In this document: piece after piece, positions 24,222-33,477 of the stretch | How positions within the stretch are numbered: the first letter of the stretch is position 1 | Layout of the letters: the number at the start of each line of letters is the position of its first letter | Assembly (NCBI RefSeq): GCF_006716765.1 | Contig: NZ_VFPO01000001.1 | Coordinates: 1-64,000 of the forward strand | Direction: 5' to 3' | From: Actinomadura hallensis | GTDB taxonomy: Bacteria > Actinomycetota > Actinomycetes > Streptosporangiales > Streptosporangiaceae | Length of the DNA stretch: 64,000 nt | Made by a program: the position numbers and the translations under genes | Notes under the pieces: generated by a model | Databases searched by the model: none | Seen by the model: the letters and a program-made list of their open reading frames with translations, nothing else | What the model was told of the DNA's origin: nothing

Positions 24222-24862
24222 TGCGGGTCCAGCGCGACGGGAGGCTCGTCCGGGCGACCTTGGACCGCCCGCCGGTGAACGCCTTCGACACGGCGGCCTA
24301 CCGGTGGCTCACCGAGGTCTGCGACGGCATGCGCCCGGACGAGTGCCTCCTGATCGACGCCGCCGGCCGCGTCTTCAGCGCGGGGCACGACCGCAACGAA
24401 CCCGCGGACGGCGAGGGCCTCACACTCGGCGCCGGGGCGCTGACCGCCGTCCTGCGCTGCCCGGCCCCCGTCGTCGTGGCGGCCCAGGGCCCGGCCATCG
24501 GCGCCGGAGCGCTCCTCTTGGCCGCCGCGGACGTCCCCCTCATCGCCGCGGACGCCTGGTTGAGCCTCCCCGAACTCGACGTGGGCGTCACGGTCGGCCA
24601 CGGCATCCTGAGCCGCCTGCTCCCGCCCGCCGTGGCGAGCAGGGTCCTCCTGACGTCCGAGCGGGTCCCGGCGGAGCAGTTGGCCGCGGCCGTCGTCGTG
24701 CCGGCCGAAGAGCTGTCTTCGGCGGCGGAGGGGGCGGCCCGCGTCCTGTTGGGGAAGCCCTTCGAGCTGGTGTCCCTGGCCCGGCGAAGCTGGGGGGAGC
24801 GGGAGCGGGCCGCCACCGCCTACGAATCCGAGGTCGCCGCCTTCCTTTCCCGCGGCTTTTGA
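24221..24862 (+). CDS. short enoyl-CoA hydratase/isomerase family protein
   Basis: 213 residues, a short crotonase (usual length about 260). VRATLDRPPVNAFDTAAYRWL, GRVFSAGHDRNEP, APVVVAAQGPAIGAGALLLAAADVPLIA and LSLPELDVGVTVGHGIL are visible; the C-terminal helical tail is reduced. The position of the usual catalytic Glu reads PELDVGV. Stop/start TGATG coupling with the preceding dehydrogenase suggests consecutive beta-oxidation steps on the same acyl-CoA. Confidence 0.83.
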   Translation: MRVQRDGRLVRATLDRPPVNAFDTAAYRWLTEVCDGMRPDECLLIDAAGRVFSAGHDRNEPADGEGLTLGAGALTAVLRCPAPVVVAAQGPAIGAGALLLAAADVPLIAADAWLSLPELDVGVTVGHGILSRLLPPAVASRVLLTSERVPAEQLAAAVVVPAEELSSAAEGAARVLLGKPFELVSLARRSWGERERAATAYESEVAAFLSRGF

Positions 24863-24879
24863 GGGGGTCGCGGGAAGGG
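24844..24879. terminator. bidirectional hairpin between convergent genes
   Basis: CCTTTCCCGCG (24844-24854) pairs with CGCGGGAAGGG (24869-24879) with one wobble pair. It spans the hydratase stop codon and ends nine bases before the amidohydrolase stop at 24888, serving both converging transcripts. Confidence 0.55.
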
Positions 24880-24887
24880 CTGGGGCG

Positions 24888-26405
24888 TCACATGCCCGTG
24901 GCCCTTGACCACGGGCGGCGGCGGACCTCGTTCTCCAGGCGCTGGAGCAGCGGCGCGGTCTGCTCGTAGTTCTTCATGCGCTCGGGGAGTCCCTCCCAGA
25001 TGCGGGCGGCCAGCGCCGCGGCCTCGTCCAGCAGGGCGTCGACGTCGACCGTGGTGACCTTGCCGTCCCGTACGACCGGCGTCCCGTCGACCAGGACCGT
25101 GTCCACGGCGTGGTTCATGTCGCCGTAGGCGAGCTGGTAGGCGACCTGCTCCTTGGGCGCGACGAAGACTTCGCGGGCGCGCAGGAGCACGAGGTCCGCG
25201 CGGTGGCCCGGGGCGACGCGTCCCAGGGGTGCGCCCATGGCGCGGGCGCCGCCGTCCCAGCACATGTCGAGGACGGTCAGCGCGCCCGGCCACGCGTCCC
25301 TGTCCTCGTGGGCGCGGGGCAGGAGCGCGGCCATCTTGAGCGTCTCCCACATGTTCTGGTTGTCGTTGCTGCTGGCGCCGTCCGACCCGAGCGCGACCGC
25401 CGCCCCGGAGCGCAGCAGCGCCGGGACGGGCGCGACGCCGGCGCCGAGCTTGAGGTTGCTGACCGGGTTGTGCACCGCGACCGCCTCGGACGCGGAGAAC
25501 CTGGCGATCTCGTCGTCGCTGAGCCAGATCGCGTGGGCGAAGGACGCCCAGGGGCCGAGGCAGCCGATCCGTTCGAGGAACTCGACGGTCGAGGTGCCGT
25601 AGCGGGTGGCCGCCACGTACACCTGCGACTTGGCGGACAGCAGGTGCGTCTGGAGCCGCAGGCCCCGTTGGCGGGCGGTGTCGGCGCTGGCCCGGAAGAG
25701 GTCGGTCGAGCAGCGGGGCAGCGAGGACGGCCCGAGCATCGGCGTGATCCGCGGGTTCTTCCCGTGCCAGCGGTCGATGTAGGCGAGGACCTCCTCCAGG
25801 ACGGCGTCGGGCTTCGCGCGCGGCGGGCGGACGAGGTGCTCGGTGCCGTCCACCAGATCCAGGGGAAGCGAGGAGAAGAAGTCAAGGTCGCTGTACTGCG
25901 CGGCGACGTTGGCCCGCATCCCCGCGTCCACGTATGCCTGGGTGATGGCGTCCAGGCCTTCGCCCATCCACTCGTGGTCGGCGCGCGCGCAGTCGAGGAC
26001 GCTCGTCGTCCCGTTGCGCAGCATCTGGATCGCGCCGAGCATGGCCGACACGTACAGTTCGCGGGGGCTGAGCCGGGCGCCCGCGCCGCCGTAGCTGGCG
26101 AGCACCATCCACGTGTCGAGCGGCAGGTCGTCGCACAGGCCGCGCTCGATGGTCTGGTTGGAGTGCGTGTGGGCGTTGACCAGGCCCGGGATCACGATGC
26201 GCCCCGAGGCGTCGATGATCTCCGCGCCGGGCGCCTCGATGCCGGGGCCGACGCGCGTGATGACCCCCTCCTCGACGAGGACGTCGCTCACCCGGAACTC
26301 CGACGCCACGTCGAAGACGTGCCCGCCGCGGATGAGCGTCCTGCCCGTGCTCGGAGCGCCCGTGCTCGGAGCGCCCGTGCCCCTCGTGCCGTTCGCCGTG
26401 CTCAT
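24888..26405 (-). CDS. amidohydrolase of the cytosine deaminase/TrzN-AtzB group
   Basis: 505 residues. A composite beta-sandwich flanks a TIM barrel with metal ligands HxH in VNAHTHSNQT (about residue 75), His in LQTHLLSAKS (about 250), His in SFAHAIWLSDDE (about 288) and Asp in LGSDGASSNDNQNMW (about 342). This is the one-metal amidohydrolase pattern that removes amino or chloro groups from N-heterocycles. ATG 26405 has GGAGG upstream and overlaps the ThDP beta-subunit stop by ATGA. An odd PSTGAPSTG stretch after the start comes from a 15-base tandem repeat. Last gene of the heterocycle cluster. Confidence 0.89.
   Translation of the reverse strand: MSTANGTRGTGAPSTGAPSTGRTLIRGGHVFDVASEFRVSDVLVEEGVITRVGPGIEAPGAEIIDASGRIVIPGLVNAHTHSNQTIERGLCDDLPLDTWMVLASYGGAGARLSPRELYVSAMLGAIQMLRNGTTSVLDCARADHEWMGEGLDAITQAYVDAGMRANVAAQYSDLDFFSSLPLDLVDGTEHLVRPPRAKPDAVLEEVLAYIDRWHGKNPRITPMLGPSSLPRCSTDLFRASADTARQRGLRLQTHLLSAKSQVYVAATRYGTSTVEFLERIGCLGPWASFAHAIWLSDDEIARFSASEAVAVHNPVSNLKLGAGVAPVPALLRSGAAVALGSDGASSNDNQNMWETLKMAALLPRAHEDRDAWPGALTVLDMCWDGGARAMGAPLGRVAPGHRADLVLLRAREVFVAPKEQVAYQLAYGDMNHAVDTVLVDGTPVVRDGKVTTVDVDALLDEAAALAARIWEGLPERMKNYEQTAPLLQRLENEVRRRPWSRATGM
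26347..26376 (+). repeat. two tandem copies of a 15-base unit inside the amidohydrolase gene
   Basis: GTGCTCGGAGCGCCC occurs at 26347-26361 and again at 26362-26376, in frame. On the minus strand it gives a repeated five-residue unit in the unstructured N-terminus. Confidence 0.85.
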
Positions 26406-26995
26406 GTTCGACCTCCGAAATCCTCGCGTGCGGCCAGCGCGCGCTGGAAGACCGCCTTGTCCTCGGCCTGCGACCAGCGGCCGGCCCGGGGGTATGGGGA
26501 CGCCTCCGGCTCCACCGCCTGGACGACCATGGCCGGGCCCGTGGCGTCGTACATCCGGCGGAGGGCGGCCGCCACCGCCGCCTCGTCCGCGTCGGGCGGC
26601 GGCGACTCGACCCGCTCCCAGCCGCAGGCCCGCGCGGCGGCGCCCAGGTCGAGGCGGCCGGCGAGCGGCTGGCCGCCGCCGGTCTCGTAGCGGCCGTTGG
26701 CGAACACGACGACGCGCAGGTTCGGCGGCGCCGCGCCCGCGACGGCGGCGAGCACCCCGAGGTTCATCGCGAGGTCGCCGTCGCCCTCGATGAGGACGAC
26801 CCGGTCGTCCGGGCGGGCCAGGGCGAAGCCGAGCGCGAGCGACGGCGCCATGCCCATCGGGTCGGACGCCCAGTAGGTGAGGTTCGGCGCGTTCGCCTCC
26901 CGCCACGCCCGCCCGGCCGATCCCAGCGAGCAGATCACGATGTCGCCGCCGCCGAGGACGGCGGCCACGGCCCGTGCCAGCGCAAGGCGCCTCAT
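26402..26995 (-). CDS. ThDP-dependent decarboxylase, beta (pyrophosphate-binding) subunit
   Basis: 197 residues. The ThDP/Mg motif GDGDLAMNLGVLAAVAG (about residue 70) runs to VVFANGRYETGGGQ, the same arrangement as ComE of sulfopyruvate decarboxylase and the C-terminal part of phosphonopyruvate decarboxylase. It needs the alpha subunit encoded just upstream (ATGA overlap at 26992-26995). Probably decarboxylates a 2-oxo acid produced after ring opening. The substrate cannot be assigned. Confidence 0.86.
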   Translation of the reverse strand: MRRLALARAVAAVLGGGDIVICSLGSAGRAWREANAPNLTYWASDPMGMAPSLALGFALARPDDRVVLIEGDGDLAMNLGVLAAVAGAAPPNLRVVVFANGRYETGGGQPLAGRLDLGAAARACGWERVESPPPDADEAAVAAALRRMYDATGPAMVVQAVEPEASPYPRAGRWSQAEDKAVFQRALAAREDFGGRT

Positions 26996-27519
26996 GCGGC
27001 CTCCCCCAGCAGCGATTCGCGGTCGAGCAGCAGCACGACGGGCCGGCGGTGCAGGCGTGCCTGCTCCGCGGCGGCGGTGACCAGGCGGGGGTCGGCGCCG
27101 CCGCGCATCCGGTGGTACGGCACGCCGAGCGCGTCGAGGACGGGCGGCACGACGCGTCCCTTGTACGCCTGGTAGTAGAAGCCGTCGTCGACGTCGCCGC
27201 GCTGCGCGGCCACCACCAGCAGCGGCAGCTCGTGCAGGTGGGCGTAGCCGGCGAGCGCGTTGGCGCCGACGAGCATGCCCGCGTTCTGGCAGATGACGGC
27301 GCCGAGGCCGCCCGCCAGCGCGACGCCCGCGGCGACGCCGATCGCGTCGTCCTCCCTGGTGACCTTGACGTGCCGCATCCGCGGGTCGGCCTCGACGGCC
27401 GCCAGCAGCGGCGACAGCCAGGAGTCGGGGAGGCTGGCCACGATGCCGATGCCCGCGTCGGCGAGCGCGCCGAGCAGGACCGCGGCCGGGTCGCGGCCCG
27501 GTGGGCGTTCGTCGTTCAT
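26992..27519 (-). CDS. ThDP-dependent decarboxylase, alpha (pyrimidine-binding) subunit
   Basis: 175 residues. ASLPDSWLSPLLAAVEADP and VTREDDAIGVAAGVALAGG match the pyrimidine-binding domain of ComD-like subunits; the Glu of TREDDAIG would activate ThDP. QNAGMLVGANALAGYAHLHELPLLVVAAQRG follows. Starts at ATG 27519, overlapping the Mo hydroxylase stop. Split alpha/beta form, as in sulfopyruvate decarboxylase. Confidence 0.86.
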   Translation of the reverse strand: MNDERPPGRDPAAVLLGALADAGIGIVASLPDSWLSPLLAAVEADPRMRHVKVTREDDAIGVAAGVALAGGLGAVICQNAGMLVGANALAGYAHLHELPLLVVAAQRGDVDDGFYYQAYKGRVVPPVLDALGVPYHRMRGGADPRLVTAAAEQARLHRRPVVLLLDRESLLGEAA

Positions 27520-30500
27520 GTGTCGTCCCCCATCCGTCCGGCCGCCCGGACCGCCATGCCGAGCGCCGCGTCGAGCTTCCAGGCGTTGCCCGGCAGCGGG
27601 TGGCCGTGCCGGGACAGTTCGTCGTCGAGCCGTTCGCGGAAGCGCCCGGCGTTGAAGGGCGCGCCCTCGCACGCCCTCTCCGTCGCCCGCGCCCGCCACG
27701 GCGTCGGCGCCACGGAGCCGAGGACGACGCGGACGTCGTCCCAGCGCCCGCCGTCCACACGGGCCGCGAGCGCGACCGAGACCACGGCGAAGTCGCCCTC
27801 CCACAGCCGGAGCTTGTCGAACACGCAGCGGCGTTCCCGCGCGGCGGCGGGCACGCGCACCGCCGTGACCAGTTCGCCGGGCCGCAGGCACGTCTCGCCC
27901 GGACCGGTGTAGAAGTCGCCGATCGCGACCGTCCGGTGCCCCTTGGGACCGGCCAGGACCACCTGCGCGTCGAGCGCGGTGAACACGGTGGCGAGGTCGG
28001 ACGGCGTCACGGCCTGGCAGCGGTGCCCGCCGATCGCCGCGTGGTAGAAGCGGTGGTCGCCCTGGACCGCGTAGCAGGGGCACGTGACGCCGCCGCGCTT
28101 GTAGCAGTCGAAGCCGTTGCGGAAGAACCAGCAGCGTTTGGCCTGCGCCAGGTTGCCGCCGACCGTGGCGACCGCCCGGATCTGGGCGGACGCGATCGAC
28201 TCGACGGCGTCCGCGACCGCGTCGAGGTTCCCGCGGGTCGCGGCGGCCAGGGCGTCCAGGGTGACCGCGGCGCCGATCTCCAGGGACCCGTCCCCGCGTT
28301 CGGTGATCGTGCGCAGCGGCGGGACGCCCGTGAGCCGCACCAGCGTCCGCGGGGCGGCCAGCCCCTGCCGCCGCTGGAGCGACAGGTCGGTGTTGCCGCC
28401 CACGGGGGTGCCGCCGGAGGCGGTGAGCTCCACCGCCTCGCCCGTGTCGACGGGCCGGAGCACGGCCTCGACCTCCCGCGCCGGTGCGCGCCGCGCGAAC
28501 CGGGTGCCGAACCCGTGCAGGACCCGGTGGACGCCGAGCGGGTAGGCGCGCCGGAGCAGCTCGATCCACCACCGCGACGGCCGCACCGCCAGCCGGTACC
28601 GGCGCGGCGGGACGGCGTCGCGCTCGGCCAGGGCACGGAGCACCTTGTCCGGCGTGATCGGCAGGTCGCGGATGCGCACGCCGATCGCGTCGTACACCGC
28701 GTTCGCGACCGCGGGGGCGGGCGGCACGATCGGCATCTCGCCGGCGCTCTTGGCGTCGTACGGCCCGGCCTCCTCGTCCCCTTCGACGAGCACGACCCGC
28801 ACCGGCGGCAGGTCGGCGGCCCTGGGCAGCGCGTAGTTGATGTAGGCCGGGTTGACGGTGCGGCCGCCCTCGTAGAGGAGCTCCTCGCCGAGGGCCGCGC
28901 CGAGCCCCTGCACGACCCCGCCGATCACCTGGCCCTCGACCATCGCCGGGTTGACGGCCCTGCCGATGTCGTGAGCCGCCACGTAGTCGAGGACCCGCAC
29001 CTGCCCGGTCACGGGGTCGACCTCCACCTCGACGGCGTGGGCCGCGAAGGTGTAGCTGGCCGAGACGTTCGGGCGGGGGTTGCCTGCGCCGAAGGTCTCC
29101 ATCCGGGGGTCGACATAGGACGCCTCGTGGCTGAGCACGCCGTCCTGTGCGTCCGGGCTGAGGGCGACGAGGTCGCCCAGCGGGATCTCGTCCTGTCCCG
29201 CGCGCGCTCTGCCCTCCTCTAGGCGGACGTCGCCGGATCCGAGCTTCTCGGCGGCCAGGTCCCGCAGGGTGTCGGCGAGTTCAGTGGCGGCCTTGCGCAC
29301 GGCGTGGCCGCCCATGTGCGTGCCGCGCGACGACCAGGCGCCCATGTCGAACGGGGTCAGCTCGCCGTCGGCCATCAGTACGTCGACGTCGTCGACGTCT
29401 ACGCCGAGTTCCTCCGCGGCGATCTGCGCCAGGATCGTGCGCTGGCCGGTGCCTGCGTCGGCTCCGCCGAACCGCACCCGGACCCGGCCGTCCTCGAACA
29501 GGTCCACGGCGGCGTCGCTGCGGTTGGAGCCGCCGTGCGCGTACGAGCCGCTGCCGTGCATGCCGCACGCCACGCCCACCCCGCGCAGCGGGCGGCGGTC
29601 GCGGCGCTTGGCGTCCCAGCCGATCGCCTCCCGGACGGCCTCCAGGCACTCGACCAGGCGGGCGGAGCCGATGCGGGCGCCCGACAGCGTGGTGCTGCCG
29701 GGCCGGTTGGCGTTGCGCACCCGGAAGTCGATCGGGTCGATGCCGAGCCGTTCGGCCAGCTCGTCCACCTGCGACTCCATGGCGAAGGCCACCTGCGGGC
29801 CGCCGTAGCCGCGGAACTGCCCGCCGGGCGGCAGCGCCGTGTCGACCAGCCGCGCGTCCCACGCGACGCCGTCCGGGGCGTAGATCGAGCCGAGCGTCTT
29901 GACCCCGACCTTCATGATCGACGGGCCGTAGTGGTTGTAGGCGCCGTTGTCGACGTCGAGCCGGGCGTCCAGGGCGCGCAGCCGCCCGTCGCCGTCGGCG
30001 AACGAGCGGAGCCGGACCCGGAAGGCGTGCCGCGGCTTGGTGGCGGCGAACTCCTCCTCGCGCGAGTACGCCAGCCGGACGGGCCTGCCCGAGGCGATGG
30101 ACAGGGCGGCCGCGAGCGCCTCGTGCTCGCACACCTTCGACTTGGAACCGAAGCCGCCGCCCACGGCGACGTCGCGGCAGACCACCCGCGCCGGGTCGAG
30201 CCCGAGCACGTGGGCGACCTCCGTCGTCACGAACCACGGCGCCTGCGTCGAGGTCCACAGTTCGAGGACGCCGGTGTCGGCGTGCCAGTGGGCCAGCGTG
30301 GTGTTCGGCTCCATGCAGGCGTGCGCGACCCGGGGGTAGTGGAACGTTCCCTCCACCGACATCGTCGCGGCGGAGCGCCCGGCCTCGGGGTCGCCCCACT
30401 GCCCCTTGTCGTGCACCGACACGTTGGGCTCCCCGGAGGACCGGCGGTGCAGCCGGACGGCGCGCCGCCCCGACGCGGCGTCCATGGTCAGCGGCGGCCG

Positions 30501-30902
30501 CCGGCGGGGAACGCGGTAGCGCACCACGATCGCCTCGGCGGCGGCCCTGGCCTGCTCCGCGGTCTCCGCGGCGACCGCGGCCACCTCCTCCCCGACGAAG
30601 CGGACGACGTCGCGGGCGAGCGGGCGGCGGTCGGAGTGCGGGCCCTCCGAGTGGACGTAGACGGCGTCCTCCGGGAAGTCGGCCGCGGTGATCACCGCGT
30701 GCACCCCGGGCATGCGCCGCGCCCGCTCGGTGTCGATCGACAGGATCCGCGCGTACGGGTGCGGCGACCGCAGGACGTGCGCGGTCAGCGTGCCGGGCGG
30801 GTCGAGGTCGCCGGCGTAGGGGTCGGCGCCGGAGGTCCGCTCGTCCCACTTCTTGGGCGGGACGCTGGCGCCCACCACGCGGGGGGTCGCCGGGGCCGTC
30901 AC
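27516..30902 (-). CDS. molybdenum hydroxylase: Mo-cofactor domain fused to FAD domain
   Basis: 1128 residues. Residues about 1-760 are the xanthine-dehydrogenase Mo subunit: GGGFGSKSKVCEHEA (about 247), QFRGYGGPQVAFAMESQVDELA (about 362), and KSAGEMPIVPPAPAVANAV with the probable catalytic Glu (about 720). Residues about 815-1120 are the FAD subunit (GGTPVGGNTDLSLQRRQG, AVATVGGNLAQAKRCWFF). Four conserved-looking Cys in the FAD part (from about 921: RCWFF, DCYKR, TCPCY, HRC) resemble the 4Fe-4S loop of 4-hydroxybenzoyl-CoA reductase beta subunit. Mo-FAD order in one chain is unusual. Starts GTG 30902 overlapping the 2Fe-2S gene. Expected to hydroxylate an N-heterocycle, or to reduce an aromatic CoA thioester. 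Confidence 0.9.
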   Translation of the reverse strand: MTAPATPRVVGASVPPKKWDERTSGADPYAGDLDPPGTLTAHVLRSPHPYARILSIDTERARRMPGVHAVITAADFPEDAVYVHSEGPHSDRRPLARDVVRFVGEEVAAVAAETAEQARAAAEAIVVRYRVPRRRPPLTMDAASGRRAVRLHRRSSGEPNVSVHDKGQWGDPEAGRSAATMSVEGTFHYPRVAHACMEPNTTLAHWHADTGVLELWTSTQAPWFVTTEVAHVLGLDPARVVCRDVAVGGGFGSKSKVCEHEALAAALSIASGRPVRLAYSREEEFAATKPRHAFRVRLRSFADGDGRLRALDARLDVDNGAYNHYGPSIMKVGVKTLGSIYAPDGVAWDARLVDTALPPGGQFRGYGGPQVAFAMESQVDELAERLGIDPIDFRVRNANRPGSTTLSGARIGSARLVECLEAVREAIGWDAKRRDRRPLRGVGVACGMHGSGSYAHGGSNRSDAAVDLFEDGRVRVRFGGADAGTGQRTILAQIAAEELGVDVDDVDVLMADGELTPFDMGAWSSRGTHMGGHAVRKAATELADTLRDLAAEKLGSGDVRLEEGRARAGQDEIPLGDLVALSPDAQDGVLSHEASYVDPRMETFGAGNPRPNVSASYTFAAHAVEVEVDPVTGQVRVLDYVAAHDIGRAVNPAMVEGQVIGGVVQGLGAALGEELLYEGGRTVNPAYINYALPRAADLPPVRVVLVEGDEEAGPYDAKSAGEMPIVPPAPAVANAVYDAIGVRIRDLPITPDKVLRALAERDAVPPRRYRLAVRPSRWWIELLRRAYPLGVHRVLHGFGTRFARRAPAREVEAVLRPVDTGEAVELTASGGTPVGGNTDLSLQRRQGLAAPRTLVRLTGVPPLRTITERGDGSLEIGAAVTLDALAAATRGNLDAVADAVESIASAQIRAVATVGGNLAQAKRCWFFRNGFDCYKRGGVTCPCYAVQGDHRFYHAAIGGHRCQAVTPSDLATVFTALDAQVVLAGPKGHRTVAIGDFYTGPGETCLRPGELVTAVRVPAAARERRCVFDKLRLWEGDFAVVSVALAARVDGGRWDDVRVVLGSVAPTPWRARATERACEGAPFNAGRFRERLDDELSRHGHPLPGNAWKLDAALGMAVRAAGRMGDDT

Positions 30903-31399
30903 GTCCGGCCTCCCGCCGCCCGGCTCGCCGCCTCGTCGCCGGCCGCCTCCCGCTGCGCCGCCGCCCTGCGGATCGCGGCGATGATCTGCGTGTAGCCGGT
31001 GCAGCGGCAGATGTTCCCGGACATCGCGCGCCGGAGCTCCTGGTCGCTCATCCGGGGCGCCTCGTCCAGCAGGGCGCACGCCCGGACGATCTGTCCGGGC
31101 GTGCAGAACCCGCACTGGAACCCGCCCTCCTCGGCGAACGCGCGGCGCAGCTCCCGCTGCTCCTCGGCGAGCCCCTCCGGCGTCGTCACCCGCCGGTGCT
31201 CCGCCTCCTCCACCAGCAGCACGCACGACATCACCGGAACGCCGTCGAGCAGGACCGTGCACGCCCCGCACTCCCCGCGCCCGCACGCCTCCTTCGCGCC
31301 GCGCAGCCCGAGGCCGCCGCGCAGCACCGACAGCAGCGACTCGCCGGGTCGCGCGTCGACCTCGACCACGGCGCCGTTGACGTCGAGTTTCGTCATCAT
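30899..31399 (-). CDS. 2Fe-2S subunit of the molybdenum hydroxylase
   Basis: 166 residues carrying two 2Fe-2S clusters. The plant-type cluster uses C39, C44, C47 and C59 (EACGRGECGACTVL...SC). The second uses C96, C99, C131 and C133 (FQCGFCTPG and NICRCTGY). Passes electrons between Mo cofactor and FAD in the fused partner encoded immediately downstream. ATG 31399 overlaps the isochorismatase-fold gene stop; a second ATG follows at 31396. Confidence 0.94.
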   Translation of the reverse strand: MMTKLDVNGAVVEVDARPGESLLSVLRGGLGLRGAKEACGRGECGACTVLLDGVPVMSCVLLVEEAEHRRVTTPEGLAEEQRELRRAFAEEGGFQCGFCTPGQIVRACALLDEAPRMSDQELRRAMSGNICRCTGYTQIIAAIRRAAAQREAAGDEAASRAAGGRT

Positions 31400-32055
31400 C
31401 CGGTCCCCGGTCGCACGGTCTCCGGCCGCAGGGCCGCCATCAGCTCGTCCGCCGTGGTGACCACGCCGTGGAAGCGCTCGGTGCTCGCCAGGACCGCCTC
31501 GTGGGCGGCGTCGTCGGTGTCGGCCACGCACTCCGCCGGGACGATGACGTCGAAGTCGCGGGCGTACGCGTCGCGGATGGTGGAGTCGACGCAGAAGCTC
31601 GTCGTCGTGCCCGCCACCACCAGCACCTGCACGCCGCTCATGCGCAGCACGCTCTCCAGCCTGGTGTTGTAGAAGCCGCTGGCGCGGTGCTTGACGATGA
31701 TCTCGTCGTCGCTGCGGACGTGCTCCTTGACCTCGTCCAGCAGCTCGGCGTCCCAGGTGCCCTGGTGGCACAGGTCGAGCTTCACACCGCGCCGGTCCAG
31801 GTGCGACGGGATGCGGCGCCGTGCCCGCCCGCGGTCGCCGGGGAAGTGCACCTGCCGCGTGAACCAGACCGGGATGCCGAGGGCGCGGCAGCGTTCGACC
31901 AGGCCCAGCGCGTGCGGGACCATCGCGCGAGGCTTGGCGACGGCGTCCGCGCCGAACGCCCGCGCCCGCGAGCCCTCCGGGTGGCAGAACCCGTTCTGCA
32001 GGTCGATGACCAGCAGGCCGACCTCGGCCGGGTCGAGCGTCACGTCAAGCGGCAT
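31396..32055 (-). CDS. isochorismatase-fold cysteine amidohydrolase
   Basis: 219 residues. Catalytic triad by position: D18 in VIDLQNGF, K122 in IIVKHRASGFYNT and C155 in TTTSFCVDSTIRDA. The family includes N-carbamoylsarcosine amidase, biuret hydrolase, RutB ureidoacrylate amidohydrolase and maleamate amidase; true isochorismatases lack this Cys. In this cluster it probably hydrolyses the ureido or amide product left by the hydantoinase. 63 bases separate it from the hydantoinase gene. Confidence 0.9.
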   Translation of the reverse strand: MPLDVTLDPAEVGLLVIDLQNGFCHPEGSRARAFGADAVAKPRAMVPHALGLVERCRALGIPVWFTRQVHFPGDRGRARRRIPSHLDRRGVKLDLCHQGTWDAELLDEVKEHVRSDDEIIVKHRASGFYNTRLESVLRMSGVQVLVVAGTTTSFCVDSTIRDAYARDFDVIVPAECVADTDDAAHEAVLASTERFHGVVTTADELMAALRPETVRPGTG

Positions 32056-32118
32056 GGTGTCCTCCGTACGAGTCGTGTCTTCTGCGGCGCGTCTTCTGGG
32101 GCGCGGTCCTGCCGGCGG

Positions 32119-33477
32119 TCACGGGCGCAGCACCCGCCCCGACCCCGGACGCACCGAAACCTCGCCGTCGCGCAGCTGCACCTCGCCGCGCCGGATCGTG
32201 ATCGCGGGCCATCCCTTGAGCGCCATCCCCTCGAACGCGCTGGTGTACTTGGTGCGGGTGACGTCCGGGCCGACGACCCGCTCGGTGTCGAGGTCGACCA
32301 CGACGAGGTCGGCGTCGGAGCCGACGGCGATGGCGCCCTTGCGCGGGTAGAGGCCGAACACGCGGGCCGGGTTCTCCGCCATCACGGCGGCGACGTGCTC
32401 CAGCTCGATGCGTCCCTTGAGCACGCCCTCGGTCAGCACGACGGGCAGCATGGTCGCGAGCCCGGCGAAGCCCGGCTTCTCCTCCCACAGCGCCCCGCCG
32501 GTCTTCACCAGCGGGACGTGGTCGGAGCCGATCGTCCGGACGACGCCCTCGCGGATGCCCTCCCACAGCCGGAGCCGGTCCTCCTCGCCCCGCAGCGCCG
32601 GGGCGACCTTGCCGACGCCCGCGCCCTGCTGGGCGAGCCGCTCGTCGTCCTGGGTGAGGGCCAGGTAGTGCGGGCAGGTCTCCAGCACCACGTCCACGCC
32701 GCGCTTCCGCGCCTCCCGTGCGGCGTCGACCCCGGCGCCGATCGTCGTGTGCGGGATGTACAGGGGGCATCCCTGCAGCTCGGCCAGCCAGATCGCGCGG
32801 AGGATGTCCTGCTCCTCCACGAAGCCGGGACGCGAGTCGCCGTAGGCGGCCAGGTCGTTGCGTCCGCTCGCCTTGGTTTTGGCCGTGAGGTGCTCGACCA
32901 GGGCGTCGTCCTCGCAGTGCACCATGCACCGCGCGTACGGGCCCAGCTCGCGGATGCGGGCCATCGCCTCGTACAGGTCCGCGTCGGACACGGTGACGAG
33001 GCCGATCGGGTTCCCCTTGGAGTAGCCGCCCATGTAGAACTTGAAGCTCCGCACGCCGAAACGCTCGGCGTACTGGGGGATCTCCTCGATCTGCGCCATC
33101 GAGTTGAGGATGAAGTGGAACGCGGTGTCGAAGGCGCTGTGGGCCTCCGCGATCTCCCGTTCCCTCTCGAACGTCTCCAGCAGCGAGGTGGCGCTGCGCT
33201 TGTACTGCACCAGGGTGGTGACGCCGCCGATCGCCGCGGACACCGACTCGGTCTCGCAGAGCTCCTCGTACGGCACCCCGCCGCCGAGGTGGACGTGCGG
33301 GTCGACGACGCCCGGCAGGACGGGGCGGCCGCCGCAGTCGACCGTCTCGTCCGCCGCCGGCAGGTCGGCGTCCCGGCCGATGGCGATGATCTTCCCGTCG
33401 CGCACCGCCACACCGGCGCGGACGCGCCCGGCCGGCGTCACCAGCTCCGCGTTGTGCAGCGCGAGGTCGGCGTTCAT
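32119..33477 (-). CDS. dihydropyrimidinase/hydantoinase/dihydroorotase-like ring hydrolase
   Basis: 452 residues. Binuclear amidohydrolase pattern: HxH in VDPHVHLGGG (about residue 60), probable carboxylated Lys in RSFKFYMGG, HCEDD, His in LYIPHTTIG, and Asp in GSDHVPL (about 315). C-terminal VGSDADLVVVDLDTERVVG forms the beta-sandwich. Opens cyclic amides such as hydantoins or dihydropyrimidines. ATG 33477 overlaps the stop of a 17-codon leader ORF by ATGA; a longer in-frame N-terminus is possible but overlaps that leader. Confidence 0.89.
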   Translation of the reverse strand: MNADLALHNAELVTPAGRVRAGVAVRDGKIIAIGRDADLPAADETVDCGGRPVLPGVVDPHVHLGGGVPYEELCETESVSAAIGGVTTLVQYKRSATSLLETFEREREIAEAHSAFDTAFHFILNSMAQIEEIPQYAERFGVRSFKFYMGGYSKGNPIGLVTVSDADLYEAMARIRELGPYARCMVHCEDDALVEHLTAKTKASGRNDLAAYGDSRPGFVEEQDILRAIWLAELQGCPLYIPHTTIGAGVDAAREARKRGVDVVLETCPHYLALTQDDERLAQQGAGVGKVAPALRGEEDRLRLWEGIREGVVRTIGSDHVPLVKTGGALWEEKPGFAGLATMLPVVLTEGVLKGRIELEHVAAVMAENPARVFGLYPRKGAIAVGSDADLVVVDLDTERVVGPDVTRTKYTSAFEGMALKGWPAITIRRGEVQLRDGEVSVRPGSGRVLRP

